NCBI GenBank assembly: GCA_029860345.1
Contig: JAOUBJ010000001.1
Coordinates: 1 to 64,000, forward strand
Reading direction: 5' to 3'
DNA: 64,000 nt
Source of the DNA: Candidatus Zixiibacteriota bacterium
GTDB lineage: Bacteria > Zixibacteria > MSB-5A5 > GN15 > FEB-12
The notes below the pieces were generated by a model that ran no database searches, had not been told where the DNA came from, and saw only the letters and a program-made list of their open reading frames with translations. The position numbers were made by a program, and so were the translations under genes. Positions within the stretch are counted from its first letter, which is position 1. Each line of letters opens with the position of its first letter. Positions 43,302 to 52,937 of this stretch are shown here, in pieces.

Positions 43302-45096
43302 CCAGACACTTCTCCTTTTCCACGACTAAAGCGGGTTCTATTTGCGGTTTCAAGAAATGATCTATCGAGGCTCTGCCTGCCCCTTTCCACAACACCAAAA
43401 GCAGGGCGAACAGGACGAACAGTGAAAACTCCAGGCCCCGGCTTTCCGAAAACAGGCCGTCGGCCGAATGGACGAAAACGACCGCGCCAATCAAGACCGT
43501 TACGTTTAGCGCCGATGCGATACGTGTGCCCAATCCCACGAGCAGTGCAAAACCGCCTATAATATGAACGAAAACCACATACCAGGCGAGTACGTTCTCC
43601 AACAGGCCAATGCTGCCCACCATTGCCTCTATCTCCTGCATGTTCAACACAAAGTAAATCCCCTGGATAACCAGTGCTCCACCCAGGTACATGCGCAACG
43701 CCGTCATTGGGCTGAAAGTCTGCATAATTGAGGCCAGTTGCGGTACCCTGAGTTTCCTCGGTGTCGCCTTAGCTGTGGCGGCACGATCCCGCAGGGCTTG
43801 TTCATACTCGGACTTGGCTTCAGTTTCATGACTTGGTGAGAATGATATCATATATGTAGCGAAGGAGCAAACCAAAACCAAACCACCCATAATCAGCAGC
43901 GCGTTGGGCCAGCTTAATGCATCCACCCTCAACAGGAATCCGGCCGCTACCGCTCCCATGTTCCCACCGGCTCCGACGATACCGGCCACTGAACCAAGCG
44001 CCTTCTTACTTATAAAAGGAACCACCGAGTAGGTTGCCCCTTCCGACATCTGTACGAAAAGGCTGAACCCGATCATGGCAGCGATAGCCAACGGCAGAAC
44101 AGTCATCCGGGAGAAGATCATCAGGGCAACTCCCTCAACGGCCAGCGCGATGAAGAGCCATTTCACCCTCCCCCTCAGCCCCCCTTTGAGAGCGAACCTG
44201 TCACCGATGATTCCACCCATAGTGCGGGCGAAGATGTTCATCAATCCGAACAGACCGGCCACCAGACCGGCTGTGGCCAGACCCAGTCCAAAATAATCTT
44301 TGTAGTACAGTGCGGCCATGTTGTTAATTGTCAGCTCGATCCCGAAACATGCGGCATAGATAATAAACAGCGCCCACACTCGCTTGTCTTTTGCCGCCAG
44401 CATGAATGTGCCGTTGGTCCCTTTGCTGTCGCGCATTTCCTTTTTGGCGCGAAGTTCCTTGAAATTGCCGTCGGGAAGATCGGTAGTCAGGAAATAGTAT
44501 GCGATACCGGCCAGGAAACAGACGGCTCCCGCCACTACCATCGAAAGGCGCCAACTCCAGAAATCGCTGTACCCAAGCCCGACAAAAGCAGCGAAGATCA
44601 AAGGCATGACCATCTGTGTGACGCCGCCCCCGAGGTTACCCCACCCGGCACTGGTTGCATTGGCCGTGCCGACACAGTTGGGCGCAAACATAACCGACGT
44701 GTGATACTGGGTGATCACAAAGGAGGCGCCAATAGCGCCGATGGCCAGACGGAACAGAAGAAAAGTAGTGTAGTCATGCGCAAACCCGATACCCATCACC
44801 GGAATCGCTCCCAGCATCAAGAGCCAGGTATATGTACGTCGGGGTCCGATGCGGTCGCAGAGCCACCCGATGACCAGCCGAGCCACTATCGTGATAGCCA
44901 CCGAGGCAATGATAGTATTTCCGATCTGTGTCTTGGTCAGACCCAGTTCGTCCCTGACCACAGCCATCAACGGCGCAATACCAAACCAGGCGAAGAAACA
45001 AAGGAAGAACGACAGCCAGGTGGTGTGGAAGGCACGCATCTGCCTCGTCGAATAGCTGAATAAATTGATCCGTGTTGCCTTGTTTCTAATCTCCAT
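43285..45096 (-). CDS. NarK1-DoxX fusion protein
   Basis: A 603-residue membrane protein. Residues 1 to about 425 are an MFS nitrate transporter of the NarK1 type (TTWLSFFLCFFAWFGIAPLM, GWGNLGGGVTQMVMP, GIVGAGGNMGAVAAGF). After a charged linker (about 428-460), residues about 466-580 match DoxX: four helices, the HIIGGFALLVGLGTR segment, and the ending EFSLFVLFALLLVLWKGAGR followed by ASID, close to the family motif G-A-G-x-x-S-x-D. DoxX proteins are associated with thiosulfate:quinone oxidoreductase and other redox roles. SD GGAG precedes the ATG; a 157-nt gap with two short inverted repeats separates it from narI. Confidence 0.88.
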   Translation of the reverse strand: MEIRNKATRINLFSYSTRQMRAFHTTWLSFFLCFFAWFGIAPLMAVVRDELGLTKTQIGNTIIASVAITIVARLVIGWLCDRIGPRRTYTWLLMLGAIPVMGIGFAHDYTTFLLFRLAIGAIGASFVITQYHTSVMFAPNCVGTANATSAGWGNLGGGVTQMVMPLIFAAFVGLGYSDFWSWRLSMVVAGAVCFLAGIAYYFLTTDLPDGNFKELRAKKEMRDSKGTNGTFMLAAKDKRVWALFIIYAACFGIELTINNMAALYYKDYFGLGLATAGLVAGLFGLMNIFARTMGGIIGDRFALKGGLRGRVKWLFIALAVEGVALMIFSRMTVLPLAIAAMIGFSLFVQMSEGATYSVVPFISKKALGSVAGIVGAGGNMGAVAAGFLLRVDALSWPNALLIMGGLVLVCSFATYMISFSPSHETEAKSEYEQALRDRAATAKATPRKLRVPQLASIMQTFSPMTALRMYLGGALVIQGIYFVLNMQEIEAMVGSIGLLENVLAWYVVFVHIIGGFALLVGLGTRIASALNVTVLIGAVVFVHSADGLFSESRGLEFSLFVLFALLLVLWKGAGRASIDHFLKPQIEPALVVEKEKCLDGYNA

Positions 45097-45253
45097 TCTT
45101 CTTCTCCATCAGGTTGACCAAGTTCGCTTCAGTTGGCCGATTGTCAATCTCAGTGCCAGTCACGCCCGGCCGTTGCTAATGACGGCCAGGTTCTATTATG
45201 TAGAACTGACTTGACCTGCTGCGGCAGGAAGTCATAATGGAACCACGATCCAA

Positions 45254-45961
45254 TTATGTCGTGAGGCGCGCTTTGCGCCGATCTTTGTACCATCTAACAA
45301 CCTGGGTCCGGCGCCACAGGTACGGATTGGGAACCACCAGTATATGCACCAGGCGTGTGAACGGGAAAAACGTGACCAGCCCAAAAGCCAACACCACGTG
45401 CAGCTTGACCATCCACGGCATCCCGCTCATATACGTCACATTGGGACTAAATTTCACCAGTGACCAGAGGTACGGCGTCATGGAAGTTGCATACCACGAC
45501 GATCCCCAGCGATAGACAACCGCGATGTAGATACCTATCGCGACTTGCGCAGCCAGCATGATGAGGAGAATCCAGTCTGATACGGACGTGACCTCGTTTA
45601 TCTTGCTGTACTTGCGCCGTCTTACGATCAGATTCACCAGGCCAACCAAGGCCAGCACCGCGAATATCAGAGCAGAAATCTCCAGCACGAACAAACGCCA
45701 GGGCACCCGATTCCAGGCCAGCAGTTGCTCCGGTATCAGAAAGGCCACAAGGTGACCGGTCAGAATGGTCAGGATTCCATAGTGAAAAGGAACCATGCCC
45801 CAGAAGTGGAATTGGTTTTCGAGAAACTGCGATGACAGCGAGGAGTAACTGAACGACTGAGCTCTATAACGCTGTATCGTTACCAGGAAGAAAACGAACA
45901 GCGCCATGTACGGCAGAACTCCGAACAGCAGCTGGTTATAATCTGTTAAGAAACTACCCAT
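45254..45961 (-). CDS. narI: Respiratory nitrate reductase gamma subunit, cytochrome b
   Basis: A 235-residue integral membrane cytochrome b with five helices. Heme-ligand histidines are present near residues 52-69 (HFWGMVPFHYGILTILTGH) and in the last helices (KLHVVLAFG and FTRLVHILVVP), matching the four axial ligands of E. coli NarI. It oxidises quinol and feeds electrons to NarH. Its ATG overlaps the end of narJ by 8 nt. Confidence 0.93.
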   Translation of the reverse strand: MGSFLTDYNQLLFGVLPYMALFVFFLVTIQRYRAQSFSYSSLSSQFLENQFHFWGMVPFHYGILTILTGHLVAFLIPEQLLAWNRVPWRLFVLEISALIFAVLALVGLVNLIVRRRKYSKINEVTSVSDWILLIMLAAQVAIGIYIAVVYRWGSSWYATSMTPYLWSLVKFSPNVTYMSGMPWMVKLHVVLAFGLVTFFPFTRLVHILVVPNPYLWRRTQVVRWYKDRRKARLTT

Positions 45962-46502
45962 TATTCACTCCTTGTGCCGATAGATTGTGTCGGCTTTTTA
46001 TCTCCCGACAAATGCCATCAAGCACATTCGAGTACACATTATCTTTACCTTCGAATCCCGCCAGCATTTTCTCAACCGCCGGCAGGACAAACATCGAGGC
46101 AAACTCACCCGCTTCGTCAGCGTCCATTTTACCTAAAGCCTCAAGAACATGGGGCAGATGATCCGGCAGCTCGGCCGATTCGGTCAGACCAAGCTGACGA
46201 AGTGTCTGCCGCATTTTGACAATGAAAGTACCTCGTTCGTATCGTTCGCCAAAGAGATGCCAGCCGACTTCCAGGGCGCAAACCGGATTGATATCAAAGG
46301 TGCGGGTGTACAGCTCCTGCATCTGTTCAAGCGAGGCATCTCGAATACCTTCCACGAATCGCCGCACCGGGTCCAGCGCAGTCGAGTCGGCCCTATCAAG
46401 GCCGCTGACACAATCGTCCAGGCGCAAGGTCTGATCGGTCTCCGGGTACTTCAGCAAGCGACCGAGGCTTTCATAGATATTGTTGGTGACATGATCGTTC
46501 AC
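45954..46502 (-). CDS. narJ: Nitrate reductase assembly chaperone
   Basis: A 182-residue NarJ/TorD-family chaperone that binds apo-NarG for molybdenum cofactor insertion. The family pattern LGRLLKYP near the N-terminus and LPDHLPHVLEAL near the middle are clear. The start is GTG, overlapping the narH stop (GTGA), so translation is coupled. Confidence 0.92.
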   Translation of the reverse strand: MNDHVTNNIYESLGRLLKYPETDQTLRLDDCVSGLDRADSTALDPVRRFVEGIRDASLEQMQELYTRTFDINPVCALEVGWHLFGERYERGTFIVKMRQTLRQLGLTESAELPDHLPHVLEALGKMDADEAGEFASMFVLPAVEKMLAGFEGKDNVYSNVLDGICREIKSRHNLSAQGVNNG

Positions 46503-47989
46503 AATCCCCTCCTGGGGCCGGAAGTGAATCCAAAGCCTGCTTCCTGCCTGCGAACATGTGGATCGGTGAGCGCCTCGATAGCTTCCTCACGATGCGACGG
46601 TGGGATTACAAACCGGTCTTCAAAGGTACACAGCGAAGTGAGCCGGTAAATCTCTTCGGCCTGTTCCCGCGTACAATCAGCTTCGTGAAGCATCCGGTCT
46701 ACGGTTTCGGCGGAAACATCACCGACGGTGAGCGACCTTCGATACCAGCGCACCGCTTTCTGTTTGCGCAGGGCGTAGGCAACTTTGCCGGTCTGCCCGG
46801 CGGCCAGAAGGTTGCCGAGGAACTTCATGGGGACCCGTGATTCGTCGATGTCATGGAACAAATCATCGGATACACTTTTAAGCGTGTTGTCCTTGTCGGT
46901 AGCAATCACCGGCGACATCGGCGGCACATAGAACAACATCGGGAGAGTCCTGAATTCCAGATGCGGCGGCAGGGCCATCTTCCATTCCTTAACATACTTG
47001 TAAACGGGTGAAGCCTGGGCCGACTTGATTACCGAATCATGAATGCCGGACCGTTGTGCTGCCGCGATTACTTCCGGGTCTGATGGATTCAGAATCATCG
47101 AACGGTGTCCTTCAATCAGCTCGTCCTGCGGCATCTCCGCAACTTCCTCGACCCGGTCGGCATCATAGAGCAGCACACCGAGATATCGAATGCGACCCAC
47201 GCATGAATGGAAGCAAGCCGGCGCCTGTCCGGTCTCAATTCGTGGATAGCACAGGAGACACTTTTCCGATTTCCCCGTTGACCAGTTGTAGTAGGTCTTT
47301 TTGTAGGGACAGGCTGAGATGCACGAGCGCCAGGCCCGGCAGCGGCTCTGGTCGATCAGCACGATTCCGTCCTCGCCACGTTTATAAAGCGCACCCGATG
47401 GACACGAAGCTACACAGGCCGGGTTCAAACAGTGGTTGCAAATGCGCGGGAGATAGAAAAACACCAACTGCTGCACGGCAAACAACTGCTTACGCTGCTC
47501 CTCGGTCAGACCTTCAAGGTTGGGATCGTTCTCCGCATACAGCGGCGATCCTCCGAGGTCATCATCCCAGTTGGGACCGGCTTCGACATCGATATGTTCA
47601 CCGGTGACCATCGAAATGGGACGCGCTGTCGGCTGGTCGTCCCCCTGGGGAGCATTGAAGAGATTCTGGTAGTCGTAGGTCCAGGGTTCGTAGTAGTCGT
47701 CCATGCTGGGCTGATTGGGATTGTGAAATATATTTGGAATCAGCCGCGCCGGTCCGGTCGATTTGAGTTGGACCTTGTTTCCTTTCTTTTCCCAACCGCC
47801 TTTGTATTTGTCCTGGTCCTCCCACTTGGTGGGATATCCCGTGCCCGGTTTTGTTTCGACATTGTTGAACCACATGTACTCGGTGCCTTTGCGGTCGGTC
47901 CAGATGTTTTTGCAGGCAATACTGCAAGTGTGACAACCGATGCACTTGTCCAGATGGAACATCATTGATATTTGCGAACGCACATTCAT
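46499..47989 (-). CDS. narH: Respiratory nitrate reductase beta subunit
   Basis: A 496-residue iron-sulfur subunit. The first cluster is CIGCHTCSIACKN (residues about 16-28); the later ones are CNHCLNPACVASC, CRAWRSCISAC and CLLCYPRI. In CRAWRSC a Trp replaces the second Cys, the known NarH signature of a [3Fe-4S] cluster. It carries electrons from NarI hemes to NarG. SD AAGGAG lies 9 nt before the ATG, and the gene starts 19 nt after the narG stop. Confidence 0.95.
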   Translation of the reverse strand: MNVRSQISMMFHLDKCIGCHTCSIACKNIWTDRKGTEYMWFNNVETKPGTGYPTKWEDQDKYKGGWEKKGNKVQLKSTGPARLIPNIFHNPNQPSMDDYYEPWTYDYQNLFNAPQGDDQPTARPISMVTGEHIDVEAGPNWDDDLGGSPLYAENDPNLEGLTEEQRKQLFAVQQLVFFYLPRICNHCLNPACVASCPSGALYKRGEDGIVLIDQSRCRAWRSCISACPYKKTYYNWSTGKSEKCLLCYPRIETGQAPACFHSCVGRIRYLGVLLYDADRVEEVAEMPQDELIEGHRSMILNPSDPEVIAAAQRSGIHDSVIKSAQASPVYKYVKEWKMALPPHLEFRTLPMLFYVPPMSPVIATDKDNTLKSVSDDLFHDIDESRVPMKFLGNLLAAGQTGKVAYALRKQKAVRWYRRSLTVGDVSAETVDRMLHEADCTREQAEEIYRLTSLCTFEDRFVIPPSHREEAIEALTDPHVRRQEAGFGFTSGPRRGL

Positions 47990-48008
47990 GCTATAGACTC
48001 CTTATCTG

Positions 48009-51000
48009 CTACCAGATCAACTGGGGAAGTTTGCGCACCAGTATGTGGGTGTCACGGTTGCAACCGATCGGCCCCCAGTAGTTGAAGTGATATGTAAATT
48101 GGCCGTAACCACCGGCCATAAAATTCGGTTTTAGCCGCGTGCGGGTAAGACTGTTGTGCCCACCGGCGCGACGGCCTTTGCGAAGAGGAGACTTGGGCAC
48201 AGAGTATGTGCGCTCCGGCGAATGATACTGGATGCACACGCCCGGGGGTATGCGAGCACTGACGGCGGCGCGAGTGACCACGACACCGTGGTCGTTGTGC
48301 ACTTCGACCCAGTCGTTGTCGACCACACCGATATCCTCGGCATCCTTAACGTTCATCCAGAGCGGCTCCACCCCGCGCGACAGAGTCGTCATGCGCTGGT
48401 TGTCGCCGTATGTCGAATGAATGTGCCACTTGCCGTGCGGTGTCAGGTAGTTCAGCATCTTAGACGCACCTGCCTCCTTGTCAAAACGCAGGTCCGAATA
48501 CTGTGTTGGAAGTGGTTTCGGTTTATAGGTAGGCAAATGTTCACCGAATTGCAGATACATCGGATGATCCAGGTAGAAATGCTGACGTCCGGTCAGAGTG
48601 CGCCACGGCACCAACGCTTCGACATTGTATGTGAACGGCGAATATGCGCGCCCTTCCTCGATCAGTCCGGACCACATCGGGCTGTTGATGAATCGCTGGG
48701 GTTGAGCCTGGATACCTTTGTAGGTGGCCCGTACCGACCGATACTTCTCAACCAGATGCACCAGCGGCAGGCCGACTTTCTTTTCCATGTTCTGATAAGA
48801 GCGGTAGGCCAGTTCGCCATTGGTTACACTGGCAAACTCCAGGATGATGTTGCAGACATCGGCGTCATTCTTGAGTGACAAATATGTTCCGCCGTTCCAA
48901 CTTTCGGTCGGTAAGCGCGTCAGGGCTTCCTCATACACATCATCAATCTGGTATTGTGTACCGTGGGCGCTCAATCCGGCCTTGCGGACATTGGGACCAT
49001 ACGATATCAGCTGCTGGTAGAGGTCCTTGTATTGTCGTTTGACCACTTTCAGGTTCGGCATGGTTTTGCCGGGGATCGGCTCGACCTCTCCCTTCTTCCA
49101 GTCTTTCAACTCAGGCTGCGCAATCTCTGCCGGAGAATCGTGAGCCAACGGCGCCGCAACCAGGTCTTCGACCGGTTCGGGGAAATGTTTTTCGGACAAC
49201 TCGGAGAATTTCTTGGCTATGGCCTGAAATATCTGCCAATCACTTTTCGATTCCCAACATGGCGGTACCGCCTCGGACAAGGGATGAATGAAGCTATGCA
49301 TGTCGGTGGAGTTCAAGTCGGCCTTCTCGTACCAGGTTGCGGCGGGCAAAACGATATCCGAGTACAACGCCGAGGTATCCATGCGGAAGTTCAGGTCTAC
49401 GACAAGGTCCATCTTTCCTTGCGGCGCGTGCTCATGCCACTTGATCTCTTTGACGGATTCCTCGGCCATATCTTCGGCAATGGTGTTGGTGTGGGTGCCG
49501 AGATAGTGTTTCAAAAAGTACTCATGCCCCTTGGAGGAGGACATCAACGCGTTACCGCGCCAGATATACCAGACGCGCGGCCAGTTTTCCGGTGCGTCCG
49601 GGTCCTCGACGGAGAACTTCAAATCGCCTGACTTCAGTTGTGACACTACCTTCTTGACAACTTCGTCGTTGTCGGCAGCGCCGTCCGCCTTGGCATCCTT
49701 GACGACATCTATCGGGTTCTTATTGAACTGAGGATAGAACGGCAGCCAGCCATTACGCACGGCGCGCGACTGCACGTCCATGGTATGCCCTTTGGCCAGC
49801 GTGTTCGCAGGCTGCTGACGCGGCACGGTGTGATAGTCGGTGAACTCTTTTTCATAGCGCCACTGGTCGGTGTGAACATAGTGCCAGCTGGGTGCATTCT
49901 GGACCCGTGACGGTGGGAACCAGTCTTTGGCCAGTGCAATACTACCCCACGACTCGCCGGGAGCCAGTTTTTCCTGACCGACATAGTGCGCCAGGCCGCC
50001 GCCGTTGACGCCGATACAGCCACAGAACATCAAAGCGTTGATCCCGGCCCGGTACATCAAGTTGGCGTGGTACCAGTGGTTGATACCAGCGCCGATAATT
50101 ATCGTGCATTTGCCGTTGGTGTGTTCGGCTGTCGATGCCCACTCGCGTGCGAAGCGGATAACCATATCACGGTTCATGCCGGTATACTTCTCCGACCAGG
50201 CGGGCGTGTACGGGGCGTCATCGTCGTATGACGAAGGGTAGGACCCATCGAGACCGCGCGCGACGCCATACTGAGCCATGAGCAAATCGTAGGCTGTCGT
50301 GACCAAAACAGTTTCGCCTGAGTGGGTGGTGATTCTCTTCACCGGCACGGCGCGGTTGAACTCATCGGCTTGACCGAAGTCATCGAAATTGACCGACACG
50401 GTTGCATCGTTGGCATCAAGAAAGGTCAGTTCCGGATCAATACTGCTGCCGTCGACACCGTCTTTCAAAGTCAGGTTCCATTTCCCCATCTCCTTGCCCC
50501 AGCGATGACCCACGCTGCCCATCGGCATCTTGGGTTTCTGATCGGCGGCATCCCACATGAGGAACTTCCAGTCGCCATTCTCGACGTCTTTGTATGGGTC
50601 GAGACGGTTAGCGCGAAGCAGTTGTCCCGGGCGGTAGGTGCCTTCCTCGTCACCTTCGGTCAACTCAACCAGCATGGGAGCGTCGGTGTACTTCTTGGTG
50701 TATTCGATGAAGTAAGGCGTCTTTTTTTCGTGGTGAAACTCTTTGAGAATGACATGATTGACGGCCATCCACCATGCGCCGTCCTGTCCGGCATTGAGCG
50801 ACACCCATTCGTCGGCGTACTTGGCTACTTGGTTGAAATCCGGAGCGAAGACCCACATCTTGGAACCGTTGTGGCGCGCCTCGGCGGCAAAGTGACAGTC
50901 GGGCGTCCGAGTCATGTTAAGGTTGGAACCCATCACGGCCAGCATCTTGGCGTTGTACCAATCGGCTGACTCCTGTACATCGGTCTGCTCACCCCAGGTT

Positions 51001-51656
51001 TCCGGAGAGGCGGGCGGCAGATCGCAGTACCAATCGTAGAACGAAAGCGAGATGCCACCCATCAATTGGAGCATCCGGGACCCAGCCGCATAGCTGATCA
51101 TCGACATTGCCGGAATGGGTGAGAAACCGGCGATTCGGTCGGGGCCGTGCTTCTTGATAGTGTAGATATTGGCCGCAGCCATGATCTCAAGCACCGTATC
51201 CCAACTGGCCCTGCGGAACCCACCCTTTCCTCGCGCCGTCTGCCAGCGCGCCCGCGCTTCGGGGTCTTCGACCATGGCCGTCCACGCTTTGACCGGGTCT
51301 TCGTGTTCATCGCGGGCTTGCTTGTAGATGTCCAGCAAAGTGCCGCGAATGTAGGGATACTTCACGCGCAAGGGGCTGTAGAGATACCATGAGAACGAAA
51401 TACCGCGTTGACAGCCGCGAGGCTCGTAGGGAGGTAGCGAGGCTTCCAGGGAGGGATAGTCAAGCTGTTGCATTTCCCAGGTTACGATCCCTTCTTTGAC
51501 ACATATCTGCCAACTGCATCCGCCGGTGCAATTGACCCCGTGCGTACTCCTGACCACCTTGTCATGCTGCCAGCGATTGCGGTAGAACTCTTCCCAGCTT
51601 CTCAGCTTGGGATCTATTTCATCTTTTATCCAGGGAATGGATCCATGCTTACTCAA
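48009..51656 (-). CDS. narG: Respiratory nitrate reductase alpha subunit
   Basis: A 1,215-residue Mo-bis-MGD catalytic subunit that reduces nitrate to nitrite. [14 protein letters not shown] carries the His and Cys ligands of the FS0 cluster, and [14 protein letters not shown] includes the conserved Asp that ligates molybdenum in E. coli NarG. No twin-arginine signal is present, so the active site faces the cytoplasm. Start is TTG; SD AGAGGTG lies 5 nt upstream and overlaps the cytochrome c stop. The nitrite oxidoreductase branch is related, but the NarJ, NarI and two NarK genes favour nitrate reduction. Confidence 0.95.
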   Translation of the reverse strand: MSKHGSIPWIKDEIDPKLRSWEEFYRNRWQHDKVVRSTHGVNCTGGCSWQICVKEGIVTWEMQQLDYPSLEASLPPYEPRGCQRGISFSWYLYSPLRVKYPYIRGTLLDIYKQARDEHEDPVKAWTAMVEDPEARARWQTARGKGGFRRASWDTVLEIMAAANIYTIKKHGPDRIAGFSPIPAMSMISYAAGSRMLQLMGGISLSFYDWYCDLPPASPETWGEQTDVQESADWYNAKMLAVMGSNLNMTRTPDCHFAAEARHNGSKMWVFAPDFNQVAKYADEWVSLNAGQDGAWWMAVNHVILKEFHHEKKTPYFIEYTKKYTDAPMLVELTEGDEEGTYRPGQLLRANRLDPYKDVENGDWKFLMWDAADQKPKMPMGSVGHRWGKEMGKWNLTLKDGVDGSSIDPELTFLDANDATVSVNFDDFGQADEFNRAVPVKRITTHSGETVLVTTAYDLLMAQYGVARGLDGSYPSSYDDDAPYTPAWSEKYTGMNRDMVIRFAREWASTAEHTNGKCTIIIGAGINHWYHANLMYRAGINALMFCGCIGVNGGGLAHYVGQEKLAPGESWGSIALAKDWFPPSRVQNAPSWHYVHTDQWRYEKEFTDYHTVPRQQPANTLAKGHTMDVQSRAVRNGWLPFYPQFNKNPIDVVKDAKADGAADNDEVVKKVVSQLKSGDLKFSVEDPDAPENWPRVWYIWRGNALMSSSKGHEYFLKHYLGTHTNTIAEDMAEESVKEIKWHEHAPQGKMDLVVDLNFRMDTSALYSDIVLPAATWYEKADLNSTDMHSFIHPLSEAVPPCWESKSDWQIFQAIAKKFSELSEKHFPEPVEDLVAAPLAHDSPAEIAQPELKDWKKGEVEPIPGKTMPNLKVVKRQYKDLYQQLISYGPNVRKAGLSAHGTQYQIDDVYEEALTRLPTESWNGGTYLSLKNDADVCNIILEFASVTNGELAYRSYQNMEKKVGLPLVHLVEKYRSVRATYKGIQAQPQRFINSPMWSGLIEEGRAYSPFTYNVEALVPWRTLTGRQHFYLDHPMYLQFGEHLPTYKPKPLPTQYSDLRFDKEAGASKMLNYLTPHGKWHIHSTYGDNQRMTTLSRGVEPLWMNVKDAEDIGVVDNDWVEVHNDHGVVVTRAAVSARIPPGVCIQYHSPERTYSVPKSPLRKGRRAGGHNSLTRTRLKPNFMAGGYGQFTYHFNYWGPIGCNRDTHILVRKLPQLIW

Positions 51657-51659
51657 TGG

Positions 51660-52571
51660 TCACCTCTTCTTTATTGACTCAGTAATGAGAGGGCGCCTGA
51701 CCGCGCGGAACCGTTTGCTCCAGATTCCGCCGAAGGCCACCATACCGAAAATACCGCCACCCAGGCCGCAAACAACGACGGCCAGCCAGATGATGAATGT
51801 GTCGGGATCATACTCAGCCTGCCCCGACACCGACTCAAAGAACATGGCCAGTTCTCTGGTTTCATCCGCATCTAACTCGTGGCCTTTGAAAACCGAACGC
51901 ATAGTCTCCGTCGCCGGTGAGGACAACCAGGCCTGAAGCGCCGTGCGGCCGTTGAGGCGTCCGAAGATACCGGTCAGGTCCGGCCCCAGTTGGCCACCCA
52001 GACCGGAACCTGAAGCGTTGACACTATGACATGAAACACAGGCCGGACCGCCTTTGGCCAACATCTTCCGGCCGGCAAATATCTCCAGCCCCAGAGCGGC
52101 CACGCTGTCGGAGAAAGGCTCCAGCGCTTTGGGCGTACCGAAAAACTGTGAGGAATCAAGGGCCGATTCGGCATCTATGAAATCCAGGAGCGCTTCGACG
52201 TTGGCGCGAGTGATCCCCGGGACATTGGTCATCAGGGCGCCGTTGGATTCGTCTTTCAGTTTCATGGCCACCGGGTCCTGCGCGTCGAGCATCGACTTGG
52301 GATCGAGAATAAATCGGATCATCCAGTTGCGATCCTGCCTCTGCGACACGTTTTTCAAATCCGGGCCGACCAGTCGTCCGCCGCCGATCCAGTGGCAGTT
52401 TGCACAGTTCTGTTTGAAGTATTGGGCTATATCGATTTGGCCGCGGACACTCGGCGCCATGCTCAGTAGAAGGACCAACGCTCCGGCGAGTACCAAGGGT
52501 AAACCGGCCAATCTCGACCGTAGAAAACGGATCGTCCTGGGGCTTTTTGTTTTGTTCAACTGCGAACTCAT
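51660..52571 (-). CDS. Membrane-anchored diheme cytochrome c (NarC-like position)
   Basis: A 303-residue exported cytochrome. The signal anchor covers about residues 20-44. Two heme-c motifs are present: CANCH (near 57) and CVSCH (near 178), each with class-I cytochrome features and distal methionines possible. A C-terminal helix at about 258-280 (FIIWLAVVVCGLGGGIFGMV) anchors it again. It is the gene just before narG, 3 nt upstream of it, the same position that NarC (a diheme c-type cytochrome) holds in the Thermus thermophilus nar operon. It sits between the ACIII genes and narG, so it is a candidate electron link. Confidence 0.9.
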   Translation of the reverse strand: MSSQLNKTKSPRTIRFLRSRLAGLPLVLAGALVLLLSMAPSVRGQIDIAQYFKQNCANCHWIGGGRLVGPDLKNVSQRQDRNWMIRFILDPKSMLDAQDPVAMKLKDESNGALMTNVPGITRANVEALLDFIDAESALDSSQFFGTPKALEPFSDSVAALGLEIFAGRKMLAKGGPACVSCHSVNASGSGLGGQLGPDLTGIFGRLNGRTALQAWLSSPATETMRSVFKGHELDADETRELAMFFESVSGQAEYDPDTFIIWLAVVVCGLGGGIFGMVAFGGIWSKRFRAVRRPLITESIKKR

Positions 52572-52602
52572 CGCGTATACCTCACAGTCTCGTGTTTCCT
52601 GC

Positions 52603-52935
52603 TCATCGTCCCGACCCGGGCGATGTTGATTCTTCAGCCATCAATTCCATGGCGCGGTCGATCGGTATTCGGTAATGTGTGCCGGCCGAGTCAAGTGGCT
52701 CCTGGGCGTTCAACAGCGCGTCCTCTCTACCCTGCAAATCGATCAACTCCCGCGGAATCCGAGGGGGCGACTGGCCCGACCGCACCTGGTCCTGCACCGA
52801 TACGACATATTCGTTCAGGCAGACAAAGGCCAACACCAATAGAGTCACAGCGACATAGGTGATGACGATCAGGGATCGCGTACGAACACCGCGTCTTGTA
52901 TTCAACGATCTGTTTTGGTCGTTTGAGTCACTCAT
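52603..52935 (-). CDS. Small single-helix membrane protein of the ACIII cluster
   Basis: A 110-residue protein from the ATG at 52,935, 2 nt after the actF stop; a longer frame to 53,073 lies inside actF. One transmembrane helix (about 22-42: LIVITYVAVTLLVLAFVCL) follows a basic N-terminus. The C-terminal part has YRIPIDRAMELMAEE, a short motif I recall from small proteins in ACIII gene clusters. Likely an accessory or assembly component, perhaps equivalent to the extra small subunits named after actF in other genomes, but that equivalence is inference. Confidence 0.75.
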   Translation of the reverse strand: MSDSNDQNRSLNTRRGVRTRSLIVITYVAVTLLVLAFVCLNEYVVSVQDQVRSGQSPPRIPRELIDLQGREDALLNAQEPLDSAGTHYRIPIDRAMELMAEESTSPGSGR

Positions 52936-52937
52936 GC

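Noticed and set aside
48009-51656. NarG as the catalytic subunit of a nitrite oxidoreductase
   Set aside because: Cytoplasmic-type NarG and Nxr are related and sequence alone cannot exclude it. However, NarJ, a standard NarI, the NarC-like cytochrome and two NarK genes in Thermus-like order favour nitrate reduction.
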